From: Liopterus haemorrhoidalis
Lineage: Eukaryota > Arthropoda > Insecta > Coleoptera > Dytiscidae
Assembly (NCBI GenBank): GCA_963971575.1
Contig: OZ020619.1
Coordinates: 25,734,800-25,798,799, forward strand
Direction: 5' to 3'
DNA length: 64,000 nucleotides
Shown piece by piece: positions 55,435 to 64,000 of the stretch (the first letter of the stretch is position 1; every line of letters begins with the position of its first letter). A model generated the notes under the pieces. The model was given only the letters and a program-made list of their open reading frames with translations. It made no database searches and had not been told where the DNA came from. A program made the position numbers and the translations under genes.

Positions 55435-57266
55435 TGTATATATAATAATACAAAATATAATCTCAGTACATAACAATTTCCTTATTTTATTTATTTATGA
55501 TAAAAAGGCAAACAAAATTCAAGCAATTTGTTCCAAATTATGAAATTTCATTAAGCTGACATAGCTTGAAACGAATATTTAGTATTATTTAAATGTACAG
55601 AGGTGCTTTGCGTTCAACTACTTTCTAACATAGAGTTTGTACAATTTCCGACATAATAATAATTGTAATATTTATTTGCCTTACGGAAACTAGAATATAA
55701 TATACATTCTAAACACGAACCGGAAGTAGTGAAAATGAATGCACATTTAATAGCCTCGTAGGATAGTTAGGTTGAAGTTAGCGCCGTATGTTTATAACGC
55801 GTGTAGAACGTTGTTAGCAGAACTGTGGTTGCAAAACCTGCCATCTCGTCATTCTACCACGAACTACACTTCTAGGGTTATTTTTTATTCCATTTCAAGT
55901 AACTTATCGTTACACTACCCTAGGGAAATTCAAGTCTTATGAATTTGCTTAAGATTATAGTAAAGTTTGTCCATAGTTTTACAAGTATATACTTCAATTC
56001 TCTGGATGCACATTTCGCATTACACTGTCACATGCAACGAAAGAATAGGTAAAGGTTGCTAATATGATTAATCTGACAAATTTGCATATGCTATTTAAGA
56101 AATAATTAGGTTATTCTGACAGATTTGTGTCTATTCAAATAGTTTACAATTTCAAGACGTGCTCATTAGGGTTAGAACCGTAAAGTTGTTAATAGTCTAG
56201 GTTATATGGTCCACCGATAATAGATAAAAATATAGTTAACAAATAGTTAATTCAAAATAAGCAGGTTTGAACGTTGTTTATATCTAGCACTATGTACCCA
56301 CAGTATATGGTGGTGTAAATATGTTATAAGGACTTTACAACACTTGTTCATTAAAAAAAAAATCTAGTTCTATGCTATTCCAATTCTTTAGGAGGAATCA
56401 AATGGAATTTTAATTTTCTTAAGTTGTCAGGAGCTATTTTTTTATGTTTGAAGCTGGCTTGTGCTAAACAAAATGATCAAAAGCTCCATTTAACCGATAC
56501 AAATTGCTAGTTGTTAAAATCTAGTTCCGCTTAAACCAAAGAAACAGATTATAGCTTTCGAATTTTTATGACGGTATGTCTTTAACCATATATTAAAATT
56601 TGCACTAATAACTTTTAATTTGAAAACATAGCAAAACGTGTGTTGCCGTAAAAAAAACAGACAAACGTTAATTTACCATGGCCTGCTGCGAGTTTTTTTT
56701 TTGTTATGTGTTAGTGTTATTGAGGTTGGACATCAGTTTACAAGGTTCACATGGTAACAGTACGTAAGGATCAGGGGTATGAAACTCATATACACGGCCT
56801 TGAAACGGTTTTAAGTTATATTCTTTCCACCGACAGCGCAAAAAGCGATTTTTTTAAACCAACATTTTGAGAACACTTCATTATCGGCAATTTGCGGCAA
56901 TTGATTTTGACGTTGTAACGATAGGTGACAGTAAATTGTGATTGTGACAGTGATGAATTTTATAAGAAATTTTAAATTTTAGCACCACATTTTTTATTTT
57001 CAAATGGTGTAGTGTAATTAATAATATTTTAAATGGTTAATGCAAAAGAAATATAAATAGTGAAATAAAAAAAATGGCACAGACTAAATTTAATATGTAC
57101 AATAAAAATAAATATAAAAGTAAAAAATAAATACTTGTTTATTTATTTCATATGCTTGCTTGCAAATAAAATAATAAAACTTAATGCTTACTGAAGTATT
57201 AACTTTTAACAATTGTAATTAATTTTAATTTTAGGAAATTAATTAGGAGTGTTGTAAATAAATTAA
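55435..57266. other. Long AT-rich stretch, no gene seen
   Basis: Only a lone hAT-like end (CAGGGGTATGAAACTCAT at about 56773) is recognisable. The area around 56850 is slightly GC-richer with no recognised content. Confidence 0.4.
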
Positions 57267-57268
57267 TA

Positions 57269-57497
57269 GGTGTGTTCGATTTGCACATTTAAAGTTACTG
57301 TTTACTGCCGCGTTAAAAAATTTTGTTCGTTTGGTCGCAGGAACTGCAAATCTGTTTAATTTGTCGTAATTTACTGCCAGTTTATGACGCTACTGCGAAA
57401 AAGTTACAGCTATTTCTCTTGCGGATTATTTGTTACGGCTGTTAACGCTTTACCGCGGCAGTAAACAGTAACTGCAAATGTGCAAATCGAACACACC
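57269..57497. mobile_element. MITE (229 bp) with ~45-bp TIRs
   Basis: GGTGTGTTCGATTTGCACAT, then TTAC TGTTTACTGCCGCG on the left; the right end is its near-exact inverse. TA flanks at 57267-57268 and 57498-57499. Non-coding, GC-richer than flanks. A PIF/Harbinger origin with a three-base TSD is possible. Confidence 0.88.
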
Positions 57498-57519
57498 TAA
57501 TCATAATTTTCGGTTCAAG

Positions 57520-57585
57520 GCAATCTTTAATTTTCTACCAAAATTACGGTTTATTTCTCAATTTTGGTAGAAAATTAATGATTGC
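57520..57585 (+). ncRNA. 66-nt near-perfect hairpin
   Basis: GCAATCTTTAATTTTCTACC then AAAATT pairs with AATTTTGGTAGAAAATTAAT then GATTGC, leaving a loop of about 14 nt (ACGGTTTATTTCTC). About 25 of 26 positions pair, with one mismatch. The size suits a pre-miRNA or a tiny palindromic element. No promoter is recognised, and no TA duplication bounds it exactly. Confidence 0.35.
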
Positions 57586-58737
57586 GCGATTCATAGCAAT
57601 TTAAAATATAAAAATATATCTGTGTGCACTGCGGGTTGCATACTATCTAATCCTAGTTCATATTACAACCACGAATGTCGCAACTATCGCTGTCCAAAGC
57701 CGTAACGTGGGAGTCCGCTATCTTCCTTGTTTTATAATTTGTGGTAAGGATTGGTTAATGTTTTGTAAAACTTGCCCGTTTGTACACTGTGTTTTGCGTA
57801 TCCAATAATGCATTGTTAAAAAAAAAATATGCAAATTGATAATGGTTGTAAGGGTAAGAAGTGGACCAACCTTTATTTAAATCATGGTACCTATTTCCGA
57901 CCTAGTTTCCACCAATTAATTTTCTGTCAAAACTTGGTCAAATAATTGAGTCAGTAGACAGATTACTTGAATTTTACGTCGACCAACCTACAAATGTTCT
58001 ATGAATCCTTCTGTTTTATAAATCCTTTTATAAATGTAACACCTGTTTGTTTTCGTGTCGAATGATTCCGTCATGGTATGTGTAGTCAACTTTTTGTATT
58101 TCTTGATAGAGCATGAGATTTGAAACATACCAATGTGCAGTCATCAAAGCTCGTGCTTTTGACTGATAAGTTTATCCTACAGTGGCTTTATTTATCACAC
58201 TGGCGACATGCGGATAACATATTTTTGATTCATTGATAAGATATTCGCCCTTTTCTGATAAGCTTTACAAAGGTTAGGTTAGGTTTACCATTTAAAAGTG
58301 TATTTTACACATTTTTAGCTTTTTCTAAAAACAATATAATATTATAGACAGGACAATTAACCTCAACCAAAGCTTACTAAATAATTTATACAAACATAAC
58401 CCGTCATCATATAAAATAACGTTAGTATCAAAAGGGCCTTCAACAAAATGAATTAAATTTTGTACGTATTCCACAAAATATGCACACTAGTAATTACACA
58501 AATAAATATCTGTATACAAAATTTCGCAGTTTTTATTAAATTATTTGATTTGTAATTATGAAGTTAATACATAAAATATTAAATCATTATAAGATCTCAA
58601 AGGTAACACTTTATTTAATATCGACAACAGAATAACTAGAAGTTGACCACTCAACAGTTGCTCGCCATTTAACAAAGTTCGAAAAACAGGTTCCACACTG
58701 GCAAAGCAAAAAAAAAGTTTTTTCTAGCGCACTCCTA
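57586..58737. other. Non-coding stretch
   Basis: No gene or paired repeat. A GGTTAGGTTAGG phrase lies at 58273-58284. The minus-strand ORF at 58611-58916 overlaps the Harbinger TIR and is not called. Confidence 0.35.
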
Positions 58738-58989
58738 AGCGGTGTCCACACTATGCCGCAGTTTGCCAGTTGGCAAGGCCATTTGGCAATGCCAGAAGTA
58801 ATGTAGACGTGACCGTTGGTACATGCCATCGTGCCAGTGGCGTGCCAACAAGAATCGCTCGAGTGTCGGTCTCCTTCAAAGAATGCCGATAAGAACGGAG
58901 AGTGGGGACGTGCCAATCACTGGCATCACGCGGCTTTAGGCTTAAATTCAGGTTGTGATTCAGACGCCGATGAGCAACGTTGTTTATAG

Positions 58990-59112
58990 ATGGAGTGGAC
59001 AAACGAAAAACTGCTTAATTTGATCGATTTATATCGGGATCGTCCTGTTTTGTGGGACTGTCGTTTAAAGGACTATAAAAAAAGGACTATATCGTTTAAA
59101 GGTTTGCTTTGA
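58990..59112 (+). pseudogene. MADF-domain accessory protein, N-terminal piece
   Basis: ATG 58990, TGA 59110, 40 codons. MEWTNEKLLNLIDLYRDRPV then LWDCRLKDYKKR is the first half of a MADF (Myb/SANT-like in Adf-1) domain, including the conserved Trp and the PxLWD segment. In Harbinger elements such a protein binds DNA and partners the transposase. The frame turns into unrelated sequence after about residue 32, where the element's deletion joins the other gene. A full protein would normally be 200-300 residues. It is too short to function. Confidence 0.75.
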
Positions 59113-59502
59113 AATCTTGAACATGTAACTTAACGAATGGTGGGAATCTTCTGTCGCCAGGAATCGTAAAGTAACCGCTAGACGTTCATGGGCAGGACTA
59201 GCTCTTCTGAATGACGTATCTTCCTTCTTGATATTTGGTGCAACCAAATTTAGAAGAACTTCAAAATAGCTACTTCTCAGTCGAAAAAAGTTTTTGAAAC
59301 CACATCCTCTGTACTCGAGATTCAATTCGTCCACATCGCCCAATATTAAATCCTTCATTAAGTCACGTGCTTCATATTGTGATCTACTTTGAAGACTTGG
59401 ACGTACCCAAAACCGTCGTTTGCGCCGTTTGCGTATTGTTTCTTCACTGTCAAGTATGATAACAGCAGCTGAAGCAATTAGTAAATCCTCCTCGGTGAAC
59501 AT
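59065..59502 (-). pseudogene. HARBI1-like transposase, N-terminal ~125 residues
   Basis: Minus strand, start ATG 59502. MFTEEDLLIASAAVIILDSE, KRRKRRFWVRPSLQSRSQYE, DELNLEYRGCGFKNFFRLRS, YFEVLLNLVAPNIKKEDTSF, ERLAVTLRFLATEDSHHSLS then YMFKISKQTF. These match the N-terminal region of insect Harbinger nucleases (WVRP, FxNFxRL, RLAVTLRFLATG). The conserved Gly in LATG is Glu here. The DDE domain is entirely absent; the last ~15 codons come from the other side of the deletion. It overlaps the MADF piece by 48 bp. Confidence 0.85.
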
Positions 59503-59659
59503 TGTGCGACTGAACTAAATGCCAACACAGATGTGGACGTTTTTACAGCCACTGGCTTTGCCAATTTGGCTTTGCCAACTGGAAAACAGCGGCATAGTGG
59601 GGATGCGCCTTTACAGGCGATTTAAAATGGATTTATTACAATAATTCTAAGAGACTTAA

Positions 59660-60160
59660 ACATTGGGTGCACCCTGGCCAACCAACAACAACAACGCCAC
59701 AATCCGGCTCTATATCTGATAGCATCAGAAAGGAGTGGTCTAGTATGACCTGCTACAACCAGGTCAAACGGTGACAGGAGATCTCTGCAGTAAGCAACTA
59801 AAGCAACAGAACGAAAAACTGATCAAAAAGTGTCCTCAAATAACCGCAAATCGACGCTAAATCTTCTTTCTCCATGACGTCAAAGAATCCAAATAGGCTT
59901 TGTTAGATAAAGCACGGGAAGTCCTCCCTCACAATGCCTACTCACAAATATTGCTCCTTCTGACAACTACCTATTCAGATCGATGCAGCATGTGTTGTCT
60001 TATGAGCGCTTCTCGAATGTCGAAGATCTGTGGAAGAAAATGAGCGGATAATTGGATTACGTCAAACGATGACTCGTTCTTCAACGTGGTATCCATTTGT
60101 TACCAGACAGATGGTAAAAGGTCATAGATTCAGATAAACAGTATTTTTATAAAATACAAT
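59660..60160 (+). pseudogene. mariner transposase C-terminal relic (mauritiana-like)
   Basis: Plus strand in mixed frames: GQPTTTTPQSG, RKEWSSMTCYNQVKR, then HNAYSQ, LAPSDNYLFRSMQHVL (third catalytic Asp) and SYERFSNVEDLWKKM, followed by RGIHLLPDRW and KVIDSDKQYF near 60100-60145. These are the consecutive C-terminal landmarks of mauritiana/mellifera-type mariners. The HHDNARPH motif is not recognisable. Many stops. No TIRs located, although the segment begins shortly after the Harbinger element. Confidence 0.65.
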
Positions 60161-61028
60161 GTACCACTTATTTTATATAAATTAAAAAAAAAACTCAATA
60201 AATCTTGCAACAATTTAATTTTTTAGAGATACATGTGGGGATAATAAGGAATATCACACTAAATATAATCACAGAGCGCATATTCTAGTGTCGAAAATTA
60301 ATTCAAACTAATAAAATTACCAAATTAGGTAATATAACTTTGTCAATCGCAGTGTTTACATCATTTTATGTAGGTAATCCATGCAATTTTTTTTTAATTT
60401 ACCTTGAAAAAGTAATACAACCTTACTAATTTCAAAAGTTCAAAATAAAAAGTTCGTGAAAAAAGTTAATTAATATCAGGCAGAAATAAATGTACATTAT
60501 AAAGGAACAACGGAGCGTCATAACCTTGTTATTTTATTATCACCGAAGTTACTTTAATAACTTTTGGAACTTCATTAATAATTTCACATTAATTACATAT
60601 ATTTCAATACGCTCTATTTAATAATTAATAAGTTTCGAATTTATTATGATAATGAAAATAATATCTTCGCTGTGAATATAGGCTTGATAATAGGTTGACA
60701 ATTCCCAGGATATTTTCAATATAGAATGTCACAATTTTAAACAAAATTCTGCAAACTAAATACAGGCATGTTACTTATTGGAATCATGGATAACGTTATT
60801 ATTCGGATGTCGTTATCACTTTCGCGAAGATCTGGCCAGACGTATATGGCTACATAGAAAAAATGTTGTTTATAGTAATCATGACTTCGGTTTATGTTAT
60901 CATATTTTCTGTTTTCGTTCACAAGCAATAACCTTGTTTGCATGCATTTTATTGTTTGTATGTATTTTCAAGTGCGGGAGGTCAAGAGGTACCGGACTTC
61001 TTTCTCATAAGTTAACTGCCTAGGGACT
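60161..61028. other. AT-rich non-coding stretch
   Basis: No supported feature; overlapping ORFs on both strands at 60737-61023 are not called. Confidence 0.4.
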
Positions 61029-62992
61029 AGTGGCGTGTACAGAAAAATATTCCGGGGGGGGGGGCGGGTGATTTTTCACAATATCGGAATTTTTACCTAG
61101 TCCCGCTATAAATAATGGTACACAAATTCGGTAAATCATAAAATTTAAACAATTCTGGGAAACACGTGGAACATTTTTTTGGTAATCTCTACTCCTATAT
61201 AGTATTGTTATAATGAACAGTTAGTCAATGTACGTTGAGTAGTAAACATGGAATGGGTTGATAAAGAAAATCGTATCACTGTAATTGAATTACATAAAGT
61301 TGGAAAGACGCCGGGAGACATTTTTAATATTTTAACATTTTTGGGTAGCAATCGCCAGTTTGTGTATCGCTCTATTAATCGGTTCAAGGATACTCAAGGT
61401 ATTGAAGATCGGCAAAGAAGTGGTCGCCCACGAACTGTACGAAATCCAGCAGTGATCAAAGCTGTGAGTAACAGAATTCGGAGAAATGCACTCCGTTAAA
61501 AAAAACATGTCCAGAAAAATATTTCGACACGGCGTATGTCCCGCGTTGTCAAATTAAACCTAAAGATGGAGGCTTACAGAAGAAGCACTAGCCACTTGCT
61601 TATTCCATCTCTAAGGGACATCAGGGAGACCAGAGCTAAATAACTAATTCACCGGAACGCCGACAACGTGCATCACAAAATTCTTTTTTCTGATGAAAAC
61701 ATTTTCAACATCGAACAAAGTAATCGGGTGTATGCACACAGCTCTCGATAGGCGGCTCAAGTCATTCACAGAGTTCAGAGAGGTCATCATCCAGCATCTG
61801 TAACGGTTTGGTGGGGTGTATCGTATGAAGGGATTACTGCGCTACATTTTTGTGCTCAAGGTGTGAACACAAGTACAATATCATACCAAGATGATATTTT
61901 GGACAAGGCTGTGAAGCTTGTTAATGTACAATTCTGGTCATTGGATCTTCCAGCAAGATTCTGTTCCAACTCACAAGGCAAAGTCCAAACAACAGTGGCT
62001 GGAAACTCACACACCGGAGTTCATTAGAGCAGAAGATTGGCCGTCTGGAATCCCAGATTTAAATCCGCTGGACTACAAATTGTGGTCAGTGTTGGAGGAC
62101 ATGGCCTGTAATGTCGTTGAAGAAAGCAGCGGCAAATTTTCCAATGGATGTTGTGCGTACTGCCATTGTTGATTGGCCGTCACGTTTAAATGTCAGCTTG
62201 TTGACTTCTTAATAAAAAAGTGTTACTATAATATTAATGAGTATCTTTTATAACGTCATTAAAACAGAGTAACTTATGTATTGATTTTTATAAAATTTTA
62301 CTTTTAATTTTATTTATTTTTTTAAATTTATTTATAAACTTATTTATTATTTTATGTTTGACAAAAACTGTTTTATCAGTAATTTTTTATTAAAGGACGA
62401 AATTAATAAATTGATTATTTGGTTTATTAATTAATTAAATAGTAACATCTAATGGTATTTCTATTAGTAATGTAATTAGAATGAGTAATAAGTAATAAAA
62501 AACAACTGATAAGTTTTCTATGACAACTGCACTGATGCAAGATTTTGTATATATTAAATATATCTTCTGTATTTTTTATTTGGAAGTAATCTTAAACTGT
62601 TTTGACCATAATAATAATCAATTGTATTGACATATGAAAAATAATGACTTCTCCAATATAATATATGTATATAATCTTCTGGACCAATAAAATTATTATT
62701 ATTATTATTATTATTAAAGGCCTGTGTGAAGGCAAAGGGAGGGCATTTTGAATAAGACATTTATTTTTATTTAGTATGACATTTGTGTATGGTAAGTGCA
62801 ACAACATAAAAAATCATTTGTAGAGTGCACTGTTTTTTACTATAATCCAAACACTTTGTAACAGAATTTATGGCAGGACTAGTTACGTACTGAAAAGGCG
62901 CGCAATTTTGAAATGTAGTAATTATGATTTTAGTACATTTAAAAATTTCGGGTGGGGGATTATCCCCTAATCCTCCCCTTGCGTACGCCACT
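61029..62992. mobile_element. Candidate hAT-like element enclosing a maT element
   Basis: Left AGTGGCGTGTACAG with a G-rich run (CCGGGGGGGGGG, GGGTG) and right inverse AGTGGCGTACGCAAGGGG with GGGTGGGGG. Flanks CTAGGGAC and CTAGGAGA share most of eight bases. AGTGGCGTA plus a G run is a common hAT-type terminus. The enclosed Tc1/mariner-type transposase is not a hAT protein, so nesting is inferred. An (ATT)n run lies at 62694-62717. Confidence 0.4.
61248..62215 (+). pseudogene. maT-type (DD37D) transposase, broken
   Basis: Plus strand. MEWVDKENRITVIELHKVGK at 61248 starts a helix-turn-helix region ending RQRSGRPRTVRNPAVIKAV and RIRRNALR at 61497. Several frames follow: FSDENIFNIEQ with the first Asp at 61692, then WIFQQDSVPTHKAKSKQQWL with the second Asp at 61957, then EDWPSGIPDLNPLDYKLW with the third at 62071. 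Exactly 37 residues lie between the second and third Asp, the DD37D signature of the maT family. The end near 62215 is frame-shifted (DWPSRLN). About eight stops or shifts disable it. Native TIRs are not certain. Confidence 0.85.
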
Positions 62993-63591
62993 TCTAGGAG
63001 ATGGTTGGCAGTTCTTTTCTCCTCACGCTTCTTGATGCGTGTAAGAAATTATATGTAGATCCTACATTTACAATAAATTTGTCTAGATAAATATTGTAAT
63101 ATATATAAAAAAAAAATTGACCTACAATATTATTCTTCATGGTCCCAAATAGAAAATAAGATACTTGATTGGTCCGCTGTACAATTGATACAATTTTTAA
63201 AAGTTGGCATAAGGTTTTAAGTGATATCGATATATGTAATAACAAGATTTTTAAATAACTTGTTTATTTATTATGTACAAGACAATAACGAATAGGTTAA
63301 TTTGAAATAAATATATTATCACTTACTGTTTTCCTATATCTGCACAACACACAGGTCACTAATGAATCAAATTTAGAAGACACACTCCTACCAAGCATAA
63401 GATACACGGTTCTTATCAACAAGATGGTTTACTTGTCAATGCTAATAAAACAATAATTTTAAACTGGAAACACATAGCTAGAAACATCGAAAAAACTTTC
63501 TTCACATGATCATAAATTTTTTATTATTTTACTATATTTTTTTAAGTAAAATAATTAATTTTTAATTTAATTTTTAAGTAAACTTGGTAAA
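62216..63591. other. AT-rich non-coding stretch
   Basis: Contains the right-hand hAT-like end (to 62992) and an (ATT)n run at 62694-62717. After 62993 no feature is supported. Confidence 0.4.
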
Positions 63592-64000
63592 ATGACAATA
63601 GTGTGTGTATCGGGATCCATAAACAGAGTGAAATTAGGAAGCTTTTTATCACAGCATTTTGAATTTTATACTGGAGTCAAACAAGGAGATGCCACCACAC
63701 CTCATGTTGGAGATGGTGTTACCAATTATCTTATTGTTAATAGAAGCAGTCATGAGACCACGAACAAATTAAAAATTAATGGCAACACTTTGGAGAGAGT
63801 TTATACCATCTCTATATATTTACCTGGGCACCATGATAAATCAGGTGAATCTGATAAAGCAGGAAATTACGACAGAATTAAAGCTGCTAATGCTTCGTAT
63901 TTTGTACTTCAAAACGGAAGTTCTATCTAGTAACACTAAAATCAAGTTATACCAAGTTATAGTACGTGCCTTATTTATGTATGGTTCCGAAACATGGATT
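63592..64000 (+). pseudogene. RTE-like LINE fragment, running off the window
   Basis: Same family as 27655-28770. VCVSGSINRVKLGSFLSQHF then YTGVKQGDATTP (RT motif B) parallels VCLLGSISRVKIGNLLSQPF at the other locus. The YADD segment has been deleted, and KLKINGNTLERVYTISIYLP, GHHDKSGES and ANASYFVLQNGS follow as in the other copy (CTGGGCACCATGATAAATCA is shared at DNA level). The final bases (TTATGTATGGTTCCGAAAC) continue the LMYGSETW segment past the end. The ORF of 112 codons is open, but an internal deletion makes it non-functional. Confidence 0.78.

Larger units (their letters stand above)
58738..59614. mobile_element. PIF/Harbinger element, internally deleted (877 bp)
   Basis: Imperfect TIRs of about 55 bp: left GCGGTGTCCACACTATGCCG, CCAGTTGGCAAGGCC; right inverse GGCGCATCCCCACTATGCCG, CCAGTTGGCAAAGCC. 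It carries the start of a MADF accessory gene on plus and the N-terminal third of a HARBI1-like transposase on minus, pointing at each other and meeting at about 59085-59112. TSD not clear (TAA left, TTTA right). Confidence 0.82.

Noticed and set aside
58611..59002. Overlapping minus ORFs of 83 and 101 codons
   Set aside because: They run through the Harbinger TIR and antisense to the MADF start; shadows of the element.

Overview
The window looks like AT-rich, gene-poor, repeat-dominated nuclear DNA of an arthropod, most likely an insect. Supporting signs are several mariner lineages with TA target duplications, PIF/Harbinger elements carrying SANT- or MADF-type accessory genes, Jockey/I/RTE/R1-like LINE fragments, a tRNA-derived SINE family, and tandem repeats with an embedded CCTAA (TTAGG) motif, the usual arthropod telomere sequence. 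The order of insect cannot be decided from this sequence. I found no convincing host gene; nearly every recognisable coding stretch is a transposase or reverse-transcriptase relic with stops or frameshifts.

Layout. 1-9 kb: a long-TIR DDE element (645-1771), a full-length decayed mariner (2038-3342), a LINE 3' half (4627-5725), an LTR-like repeat (5988-6940), a Tigger-type MITE (7658-7876) and an internally deleted mariner (8583-9325). 9-20 kb: a GC-rich 222-bp tandem repeat (10735-11345), a hAT with exact 8-bp TSD (12771-13850), a mariner deletion derivative (13934-14638), R1-like LINE pieces, a second hAT (16337-17171) holding a GT-rich repeat, a LINE nested in a LINE, an unrecognised 80-aa ORF (18555-18797) and a TA-flanked MITE. 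20-32 kb: a CCTAA-bearing satellite (21534-22045), two copies of a 119-bp palindromic MITE, SINEs, RTE- and I-like LINEs, and a 708-bp alternating pyrimidine-purine tract including about 271 uninterrupted CA units (29953-30660). 32-44 kb: a ZBED-like hAT relic, a 1.64-kb IS630/Tc1-like element whose TIRs are built of 42-bp repeats (39425-41068), LTR-like segments and SINEs with TSDs. 44-64 kb: two PIF/Harbinger elements (44482-46677 and 58738-59614), an interrupted LINE with a 51-bp nested insertion and exact 16-bp TSD, a second copy of the 13934 mariner family, several hAT non-autonomous elements, two further LTR-like copies, a DD37D (maT-type) transposase relic and a LINE running off the end.

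How the parts relate. There is no operon or pathway here. The relationships are those of mobile DNA: autonomous remnants and the non-autonomous elements they could have mobilised, LINE machinery and the SINE or 5'-truncated insertions it probably produced, and repeated nesting that gives a relative order of insertion. The most unusual objects are the repeat-built TIR element, the 222-bp repeat with a 74-codon periodic frame, the CCTAA satellite, the CA tract and the small GC-rich ORF at 18555.
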